DNA of 64,000 nt from Methanocaldococcus lauensis (GCA_902827205.1 LR792634.1:930001-994000); one strand, 5' to 3'; positions 19,352 to 28,738 are shown, counted from the stretch's first letter. Notes: a model not told the origin generated them from the sequence alone. Made by a program: numbers and translations.

Positions 19352-20386
19352 ATGATAGTTAATAACAAAATATTATTTTTTATTATTCTATTTATTTTAA
19401 TGGCATTAACTTTTATTTTAGTAATTCAACTAATTCCAATGGATAGAGGAGTCCCTGCAATTTCATATACGCACTTTAAGGTTGAATATCAACATTTAGA
19501 TAACAATGGCTGTTTAATCTCATATATAATATATAATCCATACAATTTCAGTAAAAAATCACCAATGCTTGGAGAAATTCCAGAAGAGATTTTAAATAAT
19601 ACTGAAATTATAATTGTTGATTATAGACTACTTCCAACTACTGTTAAAGAATATGCTCCTAAAAATTATAAATTTTCAAAAGTAAATTGGAACAAAGATA
19701 TGATTAATCTAAGTAATGATATAATTGAAGTTATAGATATTCCTCTTGAACCAAAGGCATATACAATATTTCCAATGTATTGTGTATTTAAAAATCCCCC
19801 AGTTTATCCTTATGGAAAATTGATAAAGGCAAACATTTCAAAAATTGGAAATAATACTTACGAATTAGAATATAATGTGGAACCTAACTGGACTTTAAAT
19901 TATATTATTTTAAATTATATTATAATTTTAGTTCCGCAAAAGGTTGGCTATGATGAAGAATATAAAATAGCTGTAATTGAATATAAAAATAATATATCAA
20001 AAGAGATTGAAAAGATTAAAGGGAAATATGGATTATTTATTTTTGAAAATGAAACTGATGAACTATTTAATGTTTTATCAAAATATTATGATGTTAAACA
20101 TCCAGAAAACTATACAATAGAACAGAGAGCAATTGGAAACCTAATAATTTCAAAAGATTTCTTAGGCTACTATCCAGAATATTATGGCTATTACACTAAT
20201 GGAAAATATTATGAGATTGTTTTGAAAAATACCTCTGGAAAATTGATATTTTATTCTACTGGAAAGCCAATTGTAATAATCAACATAATCAACATAAAAT
20301 TATCAAAACATTATGTTAATAAACTATACTTTGAAAATAAAATTACGGAGGTTCATCAGGAAATCGTAGTTTCTTATGAGAATTAA
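19352..20386 (+). CDS. membrane-anchored extracellular protein of unknown function
   Basis: I do not recognise the family. The N-terminus is one strong hydrophobic helix (ILFFIILFILMALTFILVIQL, about residues 6-26) that would act as a signal anchor, placing the remaining 310 or so residues outside the cell. That part is rich in Tyr, Asn, Ile and Pro and looks beta-rich, with many potential N-x-S/T sites. No catalytic motif is visible. GTGAAAATT precedes ATG 19352. It stands alone, just upstream of the C/D box sRNA. Confidence 0.7.
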   Translation: MIVNNKILFFIILFILMALTFILVIQLIPMDRGVPAISYTHFKVEYQHLDNNGCLISYIIYNPYNFSKKSPMLGEIPEEILNNTEIIIVDYRLLPTTVKEYAPKNYKFSKVNWNKDMINLSNDIIEVIDIPLEPKAYTIFPMYCVFKNPPVYPYGKLIKANISKIGNNTYELEYNVEPNWTLNYIILNYIIILVPQKVGYDEEYKIAVIEYKNNISKEIEKIKGKYGLFIFENETDELFNVLSKYYDVKHPENYTIEQRAIGNLIISKDFLGYYPEYYGYYTNGKYYEIVLKNTSGKLIFYSTGKPIVIINIINIKLSKHYVNKLYFENKITEVHQEIVVSYEN

Positions 20387-20408
20387 ATATATTCAATCAT
20401 ACTATTAA

Positions 20409-20470
20409 GCGTCGATGATGAAAGTTACCCCCACTGACATTGATGAGGAAATCGGCACTGTCTGAGACGC
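20409..20470 (+). ncRNA. C/D box methylation-guide sRNA
   Basis: All parts of an archaeal C/D sRNA are present in order: terminal stem GCGTC (20409-20413) with GACGC (20466-20470), C box ATGATGA (20415-20421), D' box CTGA (20434-20437), C' box TTGATGA (20440-20446) and D box CTGA (20462-20465). The D' guide is antisense to TGGGGGTAAC, which resembles the conserved GUAACU region of 23S rRNA helix 69. If so, the fifth-nucleotide rule puts the methyl group on the G one base before GUAAC. The D guide reads GAAATCGGCACTGT; I cannot assign its target. Confidence 0.88.
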
Positions 20471-20490
20471 ACCATTTTAAAATATAGTAT

Positions 20491-21852
20491 ATGGGAATTA
20501 CTATGCTAATAGATGAGATTATAAACAATTTAAAAGAAAATGAATTTTTAAATTTATCTCTTTTAACTAAAAGTAATAAAAATAGAGTATATTATGCTGT
20601 AAGACAGCCAGATGGTAATGTAAAGGTTGTTTTACCTTTTATTTTTAAAAATGACAATTTTTTAAAACTTTCTGAATATAGAGATGGGATAGAAGGGGCT
20701 ACACAGAGGGTTATTGAAGAAATAAAACAAGAAATAATTAATAAAAAGAGATTTTTGCCATTGGCAGGATATTTTGGTAGAATATATAAAGCGTTGTATG
20801 AGCCACTTACAGTAGTTAATTGCGACTTAAATTTGGGTTATGATTTGTGGAGAGTTGATAACTACAATTACATTGAAAAAGATAAAATATATTTACTTTT
20901 AAGAATGATTTTTAAAGAAAAAGATGCTAAAACTATTGCTGATCAAATAAATGATTTATGTATCGAACTAAATGAATTTATTAAAAACATTCCAATTAAT
21001 TTATTAATAGAAGAAGCAAAAAATATAATAAATCAAAAATATCTTAGAAATCTTTTAGATGATCTTAATTTAGTGTGTTTTATTGGCAACAACTCAAAGC
21101 CAGCAAGAAAATATACTGATGTTAGGAAGCATTACAGAATTGCTGGACCTAAGGAGGTAAATATACCCTTCGAATGTCCAAAAGAGTTAGAGCCAATAGA
21201 AATAGAATTAAAATATGAAAAAAGAGTTAAAGGTTTAGGAATCAAAAAGAAGGAGATTTTTATAATTACTGGTAGAAATGCTCAGGGAAAAACTACACTA
21301 TTACAGGCTATTGAGAGTGGAATGGATGATCACTTAATTGGAGATGGAAGAGAATATATAATTACTACTAAAAGTTTATCTAAGGCTTCAACTGGTAGTA
21401 TGGAAATGAGTGGGCAGGATATAAGTTTATTTTTTCAAAAATTGCCACCAGGACTTAAAGGAAGTCCAAAATCAGTTTATGGGACTGCCTCTGGTTCAAT
21501 GTATATGGCTTATCAAATACAGAGAGCAATAAAAAATAAAACTAAGCTTATTTTGATTGATGAGGATAACTCTGCTGTAAATCTCCTTGTTAGTGGAGTT
21601 TTAAGTAAGTGGTTTGAGGGAGTTGAATCTTTGTCTGAAATAATTATTGAAAATAGAGAAAAGTTAGGAGATAGTTCATTTATAATTGTTACGAGTTCCT
21701 TAGATTTATTAACAGCCTTGGGAGATAGAGCAATTTATTTAGAAAATCATAAAGTTCATTATCTTGATTTAGATTACTTTAGAGAGGAGTTAGGAAAATT
21801 TTATTTAGAGTTAGCGGCAAAAATCCTTAACTTAAAAAAACTTAAAAAATAG
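20491..21852 (+). CDS. predicted ABC-class ATPase
   Basis: 453-residue protein resembling the predicted ABC-class ATPase family. A Walker A motif GRNAQGKTTLLQAI lies near residues 262-275. A Walker B-like segment KLILIDEDNSAVNLL is near 353-367 and is followed by a SSLDLL segment. Residues 1-240 are an unassigned N-terminal domain. No membrane segments or transporter partners are seen, so a soluble role such as nucleic-acid or maturation chemistry is more likely than transport. ATG 20503 is an alternative start. The next gene follows after 15 bases. Confidence 0.75.
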   Translation: MGITMLIDEIINNLKENEFLNLSLLTKSNKNRVYYAVRQPDGNVKVVLPFIFKNDNFLKLSEYRDGIEGATQRVIEEIKQEIINKKRFLPLAGYFGRIYKALYEPLTVVNCDLNLGYDLWRVDNYNYIEKDKIYLLLRMIFKEKDAKTIADQINDLCIELNEFIKNIPINLLIEEAKNIINQKYLRNLLDDLNLVCFIGNNSKPARKYTDVRKHYRIAGPKEVNIPFECPKELEPIEIELKYEKRVKGLGIKKKEIFIITGRNAQGKTTLLQAIESGMDDHLIGDGREYIITTKSLSKASTGSMEMSGQDISLFFQKLPPGLKGSPKSVYGTASGSMYMAYQIQRAIKNKTKLILIDEDNSAVNLLVSGVLSKWFEGVESLSEIIIENREKLGDSSFIIVTSSLDLLTALGDRAIYLENHKVHYLDLDYFREELGKFYLELAAKILNLKKLKK

Positions 21853-21867
21853 TAAATTGGGATAATT

Positions 21868-22335
21868 ATGGAAAAAGAGCGTAAAATAACACTGATAGGT
21901 AGTAGGTTAGCAAAAACTGGGAAGGAATTTATATACTTAGGAATGATTGAAGAATGTAACAACTGCAAATTTAAAAGATTATGCCATGGAAACTTAGAAG
22001 TAGGAAGATTATATAAAATAATTTCTGTTAGGTCAGCAAATCATCCTTGTCCAGTTCATGAAGATGGTGTTAAGGTGGTTGAAGTAGTTTTGGCAGATTT
22101 AACAATTATGGTAGAATCAAAAAAAGCTATTGAAGGAGTTATTTTAAACTACGAACCAATAAATTGCGATAATTTTGACTGTGTGTATTATAATTTTTGC
22201 AAACCAGAATTCATAAAAGAGGGGGAAAAATTCAAAATAAAAAATGTTATAAATGAAAAAATCAACTGTCCTAATGGAAAGTCATTAAAAAAGGTTGTAA
22301 TTGAATTAATTGAAAACAAAGAAAATAAATTATAA
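21868..22335 (+). CDS. UPF0179 family cysteine-rich protein
   Basis: 155-residue protein of the archaeal UPF0179 family. Conserved cysteines are grouped as [10 protein letters not shown] near residues 30-39, HPCPVH near 56, then [12 protein letters not shown] and a late CPNGKS. The pattern suggests an Fe-S or zinc site. Function is unknown. It closely follows the ABC-class ATPase and is probably co-transcribed with it. The 240 bases after it hold an insertion-sequence-like end, not another gene. Confidence 0.82.
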   Translation: MEKERKITLIGSRLAKTGKEFIYLGMIEECNNCKFKRLCHGNLEVGRLYKIISVRSANHPCPVHEDGVKVVEVVLADLTIMVESKKAIEGVILNYEPINCDNFDCVYYNFCKPEFIKEGEKFKIKNVINEKINCPNGKSLKKVVIELIENKENKL

Positions 22336-22371
22336 AATTTTTTATACTTTTGATTAAATAACACTCTGAAA

Positions 22372-22410
22372 TCCTCTCCGCCCTAAAGGGACGAAGATTC
22401 CCATAGAGGA
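22372..22410 (-). mobile_element. IS200/IS605-type right-end remnant
   Basis: A solitary GC-rich hairpin in AT-rich DNA. TCCTCT (22372-22377) pairs with AGAGGA (22405-22410), and inside it CCCT (22381-22384) pairs with AGGG (22387-22390). On the minus strand the order GGGAATC, CGTCCCTTTAGGGCGG, AGAGGAT matches the form of IS605-family right ends that follow tnpB genes. No transposase gene is present beside it, so this looks like a solo end or a non-autonomous element. Confidence 0.5.
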
Positions 22411-22422
22411 CACTTACTATCA

Positions 22423-22441
22423 TTTCTCATTTTCATAGCAT
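22423..22441 (-). repeat. 19-base repeat shared with 32028-32046
   Basis: The 19 bases are the exact reverse complement of 32028-32046 next to the TnpB remnant. Together with the following bases they form an inverted repeat (ATTTTCAT, AGC, ATGAAAAT; 22429-22447). This links the two IS-like islands and suggests both come from one element family. Confidence 0.7.
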
Positions 22442-22574
22442 GAAAATAGGTTATATTCCATAGGTTCCATTGGGATACCATAAAATAATCAATATAATTC
22501 TAAATAATATAGAACTTACATACTTTCTATAAAGCAGAGTTCCTTAGCAACAATTTATGGTAAGGTGGTAAAAT

Positions 22575-23255
22575 ATGCATATTGTTGGAGTTTTAGATAT
22601 TGCAAAGGATATATTAAAGGCAAATAAAAGATTAGCAGACAAAAATAGAAAACTTTTAAATAAACATAATGTTGTTGCCTTTGACTTTATGGGGGCAATA
22701 GGTAGTGGAAAAACATTATTAATTGAAAAATTAATTGAAAATTTAAAGGATAAATATAGAATTGCATGTATTGCAGGAGATGTTATAGCAAAATTTGACG
22801 CTGATAGAATGAAAAAGCATGGAGTTGAGGTAGTTCCATTAAATACTGGTAAAGAGTGCCACTTAGATGCTCACTTAGTAGGGCATGCATTAGAGGATTT
22901 AAATTTAGAGAATATAGATTTATTGTTTATTGAAAATGTAGGAAACTTAATCTGTCCAGCAGATTTCGATTTAGGAACTCACAAAAGAATTGTAATTGTT
23001 TCAACAACTGAGGGAGACGATACAATAGAGAAACATCCAGGAATTATGAAAACTGCTGATTTAATAATAATTAATAAAATTGATTTGGCAGAGGCTGTTG
23101 GAGCAGATATAAAAAAGATGGAAAATGATGCTAAAAGAATTAATCCAGACGCAGAAGTTATTTTATTAAGTCTAAAAACTATGGAAGGATTTGATAAAGT
23201 TTTAGAGTTTATTGAAAAGAGTATTAAAGAGGTTAAAGAATCTAATAAATCATAA
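22575..23255 (+). CDS. hypB: hydrogenase nickel-incorporation GTPase HypB
   Basis: 226-residue SIMIBI-class GTPase that loads nickel into [NiFe] hydrogenases. Motifs: P-loop GAIGSGKT near residues 39-46, GDVIAKFDADR, metal-site TGKECHLDAHLV near 95-106, ENVGNLICPADFDLG near 115-130, and NKIDLAEAVG near 166. The histidine-rich N-terminal tail of some bacterial HypBs is absent, as usual in methanogens. A GGTGGTAAA site precedes the ATG. Its end overlaps the converging TauE-like gene by about 14 bases. Confidence 0.95.
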   Translation: MHIVGVLDIAKDILKANKRLADKNRKLLNKHNVVAFDFMGAIGSGKTLLIEKLIENLKDKYRIACIAGDVIAKFDADRMKKHGVEVVPLNTGKECHLDAHLVGHALEDLNLENIDLLFIENVGNLICPADFDLGTHKRIVIVSTTEGDDTIEKHPGIMKTADLIIINKIDLAEAVGADIKKMENDAKRINPDAEVILLSLKTMEGFDKVLEFIEKSIKEVKESNKS

Positions 23256-24042
23256 CTAATCCTACTCCTCCCAATATGGTGCCAAGAATTATTCTTAAAT
23301 ATCTTGGAGAAATTTTTTGATGAATATGTAATCCTAATTTTGAGGAGTATATTATTGGAGCTACTGTAATTAATGCTATTGGTATTGACACATAGCCAAC
23401 ATTATAAATATAATTTTGAGTGTTTGCCGTTAAGTATGTAATTACTCCACCAATTGAAATTAAAGGGACTACACTTATTGTAATTTTTATTACTCTTTTA
23501 ATTGGATATTTAAATAAAGACATTATTGGAATAATGGTTATACCTCCGCCGATACCAAATAAACCTGCCAATGAACCAGCAATAACCCCACAAACAATAA
23601 AATGGACAATGCTTCCATTATAAAATTTGTAATGATCTCTATTTTCTTTTGATTTTATTAAATATACACCAATTATTATTAAAAAAATTCCAAAGAGTTT
23701 TTTTAGGATGTAAGTGTTGATATAATTAACAACTAAAAAACTACTAAGTTTTGAAAAAACTAATCCTGTAATTCCTAATGCAATTATAGATTTCCACTCG
23801 ATATTAAAATTTTCATAATGTTTCATATGTCTAATAAATGATACAATGGAATTTATAAAAACAACAAATAGAGATGTTCCTATAGCAAATTTTATACCAT
23901 TAGGGATTCCTAAATAATTAAAAACTATTACTAAAATTGGAGCAACTAAAAAACCTCCCCCTAAACCACATAAACTTGCTAAAATCCCAATTATAAAGCC
24001 TAAAATTATAAACAAAGGTATAAATAAAAATATATCTATCAT
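23242..24042 (-). CDS. TauE/SafE-family membrane transporter
   Basis: Predicted anion or sulfite exporter of the TauE/SafE (UPF0721) family with about eight hydrophobic helices. The duplicated family signature is visible as ILASLCGLGGGFLVAPILV near the N-terminus and SLAGLFGIGGGITIIPIMS in the middle. ATG 24042 is preferred because GAGATGAT lies just before it; an upstream GTG at 24078 is also open and would overlap the DUF63 gene. Substrate unknown; sulfite, sulfoacetate or another small anion are typical. Confidence 0.82.
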   Translation of the reverse strand: MIDIFLFIPLFIILGFIIGILASLCGLGGGFLVAPILVIVFNYLGIPNGIKFAIGTSLFVVFINSIVSFIRHMKHYENFNIEWKSIIALGITGLVFSKLSSFLVVNYINTYILKKLFGIFLIIIGVYLIKSKENRDHYKFYNGSIVHFIVCGVIAGSLAGLFGIGGGITIIPIMSLFKYPIKRVIKITISVVPLISIGGVITYLTANTQNYIYNVGYVSIPIALITVAPIIYSSKLGLHIHQKISPRYLRIILGTILGGVGLVMIY

Positions 24043-24070
24043 AATTATCATCTCAATTTTAATCTCAATT

Positions 24071-24874
24071 TTAAACACCCATAGCCATTCTAAATAAATC
24101 TCTAAGTCCTGGGGCTAATCCAAGAGCCATTATACATAGTTTTATAATATTCCTTATATTTATGTCATCAACTTCTTTATTTAAAATATATAAAATTACT
24201 AAAACTACCAAAAGTTTAAAAGGAATAAAGGCATAAACCCCAAAGTGTTCCATTAAAAATCTTGGTATTGGATGTTGTTCCCAGTAACCATAAAGTCCAA
24301 TTCCTATTGTTGTGGCTGATGCATCAATTAACTGCCCTATTATTACATAACTGTCAATTTTTGATTGAAGAATGTTTAAATTTAATATTTTATCTAAATA
24401 TTTAATTAAATAGTAAAAAAATCCTACTAAAATTATAATATATAAAATTACTTCAAAATGTTTAAGATGTTGTAAAAATATGAAAATAAAATATAATAAA
24501 GGAATTAACCCAACTATTGCTGAAATCTTATAATAGTTCTCTTTAAAAACAATTCTTGAAGTTAAAATAGTTACTATAAAAAATCCTCCAACTAAAAAAA
24601 TAATTCCAGGTGTTATTGTTAAAAAACTTCTTTCAATATATCCGCAATCAACTAAAGCCCTCATTAAGGCAATTAATACTGAAAATATAATGCCCGGAAT
24701 TGCAAATTTCTCATCTATATTTACATTTAACTTTCTCAAAGCTCTATAAAATAAATACAATGCCAATGCTAAAATAGTTCCATAGGTTATTTCCTGAATT
24801 ATATTATAGCCAGTTCCATATTCTGCTGGATAAATATAATATTTGTAAATAAAATTTTTTATTTCCTCTATCAT
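24071..24874 (-). CDS. DUF63 family integral membrane protein
   Basis: About 267 residues with seven or eight hydrophobic helices. The archaeal DUF63 pattern is visible as [16 protein letters not shown] near the N-terminus, [19 protein letters not shown] in the middle and [19 protein letters not shown] later. Function is unknown; conserved polar residues within helices hint at an enzyme or transporter. ATG 24874 has GAGGGACAA just upstream; ATG 24886 is the alternative. It overlaps or nearly touches the TauE-like gene downstream and lies 19 bases after trm14, suggesting one transcript. Confidence 0.8.
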   Translation of the reverse strand: MIEEIKNFIYKYYIYPAEYGTGYNIIQEITYGTILALALYLFYRALRKLNVNIDEKFAIPGIIFSVLIALMRALVDCGYIERSFLTITPGIIFLVGGFFIVTILTSRIVFKENYYKISAIVGLIPLLYFIFIFLQHLKHFEVILYIIILVGFFYYLIKYLDKILNLNILQSKIDSYVIIGQLIDASATTIGIGLYGYWEQHPIPRFLMEHFGVYAFIPFKLLVVLVILYILNKEVDDINIRNIIKLCIMALGLAPGLRDLFRMAMGV

Positions 24875-24892
24875 TTTGTCCCTCAAAAATTT

Positions 24893-26038
24893 TTATAATG
24901 TTAAGTAGAATACTTTTGTCATTAATCCACCAAACATAACATTAAACTTCTCTTTAATCTCTAAGTTACTTTTTATTACTGCCTCTTTGAATAATCTATC
25001 CTCTGCTGTTATAACTATAAGCCTTGAATTTCCATGCATAATATTCTTTGCTGACATTAAAAATTCATTATATAGTTTTTTAACCATTCTTTTACTTCCC
25101 ATCCTTATGCCGTATGGAGGATTTACTATAATAACATCAACACTATCAAATAAATCCTGCAACTTAGTAGCATCTCCACAGACAAACTTTATAGTGTCTA
25201 AAACTCCTGCACTTTTAGCGTTTTCTTTTGCTCCCTCTAAATATTTTTGGTTTTTATCTAAACCAATTATATTATAATTATTTCTATTTTCTACAACTTC
25301 CTTTTTTACTTCATTTAAAAGATCTTCTCCAAACATATTCACAAATATAAAACCATATTTCTTTTCTCTAAATTTGCCGGGTGGGATATTTCTTTTTATT
25401 AATGCTCCTTCAATTGGAATGGTCCCACTACCACACATAGGATCTAATAATATCTCATCATCCTTCCAATCACTTAAATAAATTAAAGATGAGGCAATAG
25501 TTGAATCTATATGTGCTGGATGATTAAAAACTCTATAACCTCTTTTATCTAACGCTGTATCTCCTGTTGTATCAATTCCAATAATTAATTCATCAAATAC
25601 TATTTCCACTCTAACAATAACATCTGGATAATCTAAATTTACCTTTAATCTCACATTTTTATCTTTTTGATATGATTTTATTAACGCCTCTCCCGCAACT
25701 CTTCCAATGTCTATTGATGTAAAATTATGCTCTCCAATTCTTAACGGTCTAATGGCAAAACTTTGAAATTCTTTAATATAATTAGTCCAATCAATGTTAT
25801 AAACTCTGTCATAGACATCTTCTAAGGAGATATTTGGAATTTTTTCTTTATGCAATAAAATATTTAACCTTTTTATAGTCCTTGAAAAATAGTTAATCTT
25901 AGGAATTAAATATAAATCTCCACTGAAAAATATTCTACCTTTTCCTTCTCTAACTTCTCTAATTTTTCCTCTAAATTCTTCAATCTCTTTCTTAGATATT
26001 TTTTCCAATCCTGGAGATAATGTAACATAGAAATCCAT
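24893..26038 (-). CDS. trm14: THUMP-domain tRNA (guanine6-N2)-methyltransferase Trm14
   Basis: 381-residue RNA methyltransferase. Residues 1-165 form the N-terminal ferredoxin-like and THUMP regions (FYVTLSPGLEKISKKEI). The Rossmann domain has LLDPMCGSGTIPIEGAL near residue 196 and the amino-methyl catalytic motif VIIVNPPYGIRMG near 305. From memory it corresponds to the M. jannaschii enzyme shown to make m2G6 in tRNA. GAGGAATTTTT precedes the ATG. It heads a minus-strand group with DUF63 and the TauE-like transporter. Confidence 0.88.
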   Translation of the reverse strand: MDFYVTLSPGLEKISKKEIEEFRGKIREVREGKGRIFFSGDLYLIPKINYFSRTIKRLNILLHKEKIPNISLEDVYDRVYNIDWTNYIKEFQSFAIRPLRIGEHNFTSIDIGRVAGEALIKSYQKDKNVRLKVNLDYPDVIVRVEIVFDELIIGIDTTGDTALDKRGYRVFNHPAHIDSTIASSLIYLSDWKDDEILLDPMCGSGTIPIEGALIKRNIPPGKFREKKYGFIFVNMFGEDLLNEVKKEVVENRNNYNIIGLDKNQKYLEGAKENAKSAGVLDTIKFVCGDATKLQDLFDSVDVIIVNPPYGIRMGSKRMVKKLYNEFLMSAKNIMHGNSRLIVITAEDRLFKEAVIKSNLEIKEKFNVMFGGLMTKVFYLTL

Positions 26039-26239
26039 AAAAATTCCTCGTTACAGTTTTATTATAGATAACAGGTAGACATATTTATATCAAATTTTAC
26101 CAACTTAACATTCTACGAGAGTATATTTTTGATTACTTATTTAGGTACATTAGTACTGAATACAAATCGAAAAATATATATACTCATAAGTGATAAAATA
26201 TAGTGCGTGAATTATACACAACTATTCACAGGTGAGACA

Positions 26240-26941
26240 ATGGATGTAAATGAAATCAGAGAATATGGGAAAAAGTTAATGGAATTAATGATGTTAGATA
26301 AACCATTTGTTGCTGTAAAATTGGCTAAATCAGAAGAAGAAATACCTGAAGGATATGAAGAATTACCAGAAGAAAAAAGACACTGTGAAATGATTCAACT
26401 TGCAAGATTAGAGAGAAAGAAATTATATGCAACAGTTGATAAACATTTATGTAAGGGAGGAGCTTATGCTATTGGTGTTTTCAAAAATCCACCAGAACCA
26501 TTAGCAACAGGAAAATTGTATGTTAAGTTAGGAAACTTCAAAGATGAGGAAGCTGCTAAAAAAACAGTTGAGGCAATTCCAAAAGTTGAAGAAGAGATAT
26601 ATGCCTCAATATATGCTCCTTTAGATGAAACTGACTTTGTTCCAGATTCAATAATATTCATTGGAGAGCCATTATATGCATTAAGATTGGTTCAGGCAAT
26701 GCTCTACCATAAAGGAGGAAGGTTCCAGGCAGATTTCTCAGGAATTCAGTCATTGTGTGCTGATGGTGTAGCGGCAGTTTATACAAGAAAAGCACCAAAT
26801 ATGACCTTAGGATGTAACGGTTCAAGAAAGTATGCTGGAATTAAGCCAGAGGAAGTTGTTGTTGCCTTCCCACCAGAAAAATTAAAAGACATTGTTGAAG
26901 CAATTGAACACTTTAGACAAGTATGGACTTGTGGTCATTAA
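26240..26941 (+). CDS. DUF169 family protein
   Basis: About 233 residues of the DUF169 family, common in methanogens and anaerobes, with no known function. Visible features: KPFVAVKLAKSEEEIPEGYE at the N-terminus, a conserved HCEMIQLARLERKKLYAT segment, HLCKGGAYAIG, and a C-terminal CNGSRKYAG followed by CGH. The scattered cysteines could bind a metal or cofactor. ATG 26240 is chosen because AGGTGAG lies just upstream at 26229-26235; the frame extends to GTG 26207. A thioredoxin and a small cysteine protein follow closely, suggesting a redox context. Confidence 0.82.
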   Translation: MDVNEIREYGKKLMELMMLDKPFVAVKLAKSEEEIPEGYEELPEEKRHCEMIQLARLERKKLYATVDKHLCKGGAYAIGVFKNPPEPLATGKLYVKLGNFKDEEAAKKTVEAIPKVEEEIYASIYAPLDETDFVPDSIIFIGEPLYALRLVQAMLYHKGGRFQADFSGIQSLCADGVAAVYTRKAPNMTLGCNGSRKYAGIKPEEVVVAFPPEKLKDIVEAIEHFRQVWTCGH

Positions 26942-26973
26942 ATAAATTTATTTTAAATTTGGAGGGATAATAT

Positions 26974-27231
26974 ATGTCAAAAGTGAAAATTGAACTCTTT
27001 ACATCACCTATGTGTCCTCATTGTCCAGCAGCTAAGAGAGTTGTTGAAGAAGTTGCAAGTGAAATGCCAGATACTGTTGAAGTAGAATATATAAATGTTA
27101 TGGAAAATCCACAAAAGGCTATGGAATATGGGATAATGGCTGTTCCTACAATTGTAATTAATGGAGAAGTTGAATTTGTGGGGGCTCCAACAAAAGAGGC
27201 ATTAGTTGAAGCAATTAAGAAAAGATTATAA
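26974..27231 (+). CDS. trx: small thioredoxin/glutaredoxin-like protein
   Basis: 85-residue redox protein with the active-site CPHC at about residues 13-16 and the cis-proline loop AVPTIVIN near 58. From memory it is nearly identical to the structurally known M. jannaschii thioredoxin, which is glutaredoxin-sized. It exchanges dithiols with target proteins in the cytoplasm. GGAGGGATAA precedes the ATG. It lies 32 bases after the DUF169 gene and 13 bases before a small cysteine protein. Confidence 0.95.
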   Translation: MSKVKIELFTSPMCPHCPAAKRVVEEVASEMPDTVEVEYINVMENPQKAMEYGIMAVPTIVINGEVEFVGAPTKEALVEAIKKRL

Positions 27232-27244
27232 AAAGTGAAAAACT

Positions 27245-27436
27245 ATGAAGTTAAGAATTGTGTGTAAGGATGAAAATATTTCTAACAATGATGAACTTTC
27301 CATAAAATGTGAGGTTTGTAGAGGAAAAGATATAGTAACAATGATAAAAATACTAAAAGAAGAATATGATATTGATGAAGTAATTATACCAAACTGCGAA
27401 ATCCTTAAACATAGATGTGAATATTTAATTCAATAA
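27245..27436 (+). CDS. small conserved protein with CxxC motif
   Basis: 63-residue protein of unknown function. It carries CEVCRG near residues 24-29 and two more cysteines late (NCEILKHRCEY), so a metal or disulfide site is possible. It begins 13 bases after the thioredoxin gene, with GTGAAAAACT before the ATG, so it is very probably in the same operon. I recall a small gene at the same place in M. jannaschii. Confidence 0.75.
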   Translation: MKLRIVCKDENISNNDELSIKCEVCRGKDIVTMIKILKEEYDIDEVIIPNCEILKHRCEYLIQ

Positions 27437-27465
27437 TATTATTTATTTTTTATTCTAAAATTAAT

Positions 27466-28656
27466 TTAAAATCTTATATATTTAAATATTGTATCAAACT
27501 TCGTTGTTTGATACCCTATAACTGCCCCTATCGATGATGGAACTGCAAAATCAAAGCCAAAAATCTCTGTACATAAAACAGCTCCTCCCAAAGGAGCATT
27601 AGTTGAGGCAGATAATGATGTAGCTATTCCTAAAACTATATATGGGACGGGATTAGCTCCAATAATACTACCAAATATTGCTCCAGAAATCGCTCCAATA
27701 CACATAGATGGAAATATCAAACCTCCAGGAACTCCAGAACCTACTGTGAAAGATGTTGCAAATATCTTCCCAATAAGTATTAAAACCAATAATATCAAAG
27801 AATATTTTATAAAAAATAAATCTTTTATAAGATCTAAACCTAAACCAAAAATTTCTGGAATAAAGTAGCCAATTACTGCCACTATAATTCCACCAATCAA
27901 TGTTTTAATACAGTAGGGTAGTTTAATAGTATCAAAGGTTGAAGATATTTTTCTATATGTTTTTATGTAAAGATATGCAATAAAAGAACAAAAAAACGCC
28001 CCAATTATAAACCAAATAAAGTCCATTGGATGTAAAGTATAGATAAAATAAACATTAAATAAATGTCTTTTTCCAGTGCTGAGATAATAAATAATATAAC
28101 CTACGACACTTGCAATAATTGGGGGTAAAATGTTAATATAGCTAAAGTTTTCGTGCTCAATAATCTCACATGCTAATATTGCAGTTCCTAAAGGAGCGGC
28201 AAATGCCCCACTTAATCCTCCTGCAATTCCGGTAATTATAACTAACTCTCTATTTCTTAACTTCAATAATCTATATAGCTCATCAGCAAAGGATGCACTT
28301 GATTGAACACAAGGTCCTTCTTTCCCAGCACTACCTCCAACTGCTATAACTATCCCAGCCAATAAAACTTTTAAAAGTCCTTTAATCCAAGTTAATGGAA
28401 TATTGTTATTTAACGCCTTTAAAACTCTATCTATTCCAGAACCTTTCAATTCATAAATGTAATCTACAAATAATCCACAAATAAAAAATACTATTGGAAT
28501 TAATAAAATATTATTTTTTTCTGGGAAGTGTTCTATAATAATTGATAAAATAATAGAACTTAATCCTCCAACAATTCCAATTAGTGAGGCAATACTTATC
28601 CATTTTAACATTTTTATTAATCTATTTATTTTTTTACTAACAATATTCATAATCAT
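27466..28656 (-). CDS. ClC-family chloride channel or exchanger
   Basis: 396-residue integral membrane protein of the ClC family. The three selectivity-filter regions are visible: GSAGKEGPCVQ near residue 107 (GKEGP), GSGVPGGLIFPS near 300 (GxFxP-like, with Leu-Ile in place of Ile-Phe), and a late tyrosine region. There are roughly ten hydrophobic helices, and no C-terminal CBS domain. The Glu in GKEGP is the gating or proton glutamate of exchangers. GGAGGAATATT precedes the ATG. It converges on the small cysteine protein gene. Confidence 0.92.
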   Translation of the reverse strand: MIMNIVSKKINRLIKMLKWISIASLIGIVGGLSSIILSIIIEHFPEKNNILLIPIVFFICGLFVDYIYELKGSGIDRVLKALNNNIPLTWIKGLLKVLLAGIVIAVGGSAGKEGPCVQSSASFADELYRLLKLRNRELVIITGIAGGLSGAFAAPLGTAILACEIIEHENFSYINILPPIIASVVGYIIYYLSTGKRHLFNVYFIYTLHPMDFIWFIIGAFFCSFIAYLYIKTYRKISSTFDTIKLPYCIKTLIGGIIVAVIGYFIPEIFGLGLDLIKDLFFIKYSLILLVLILIGKIFATSFTVGSGVPGGLIFPSMCIGAISGAIFGSIIGANPVPYIVLGIATSLSASTNAPLGGAVLCTEIFGFDFAVPSSIGAVIGYQTTKFDTIFKYIRF

Positions 28657-28738
28657 AATATTCCTCCATAATAAAATAATTACTATATATAATATTTAAT
28701 ATTTTTTGAAAATTTATTTTAAAGTTTCTGGTGAAATT

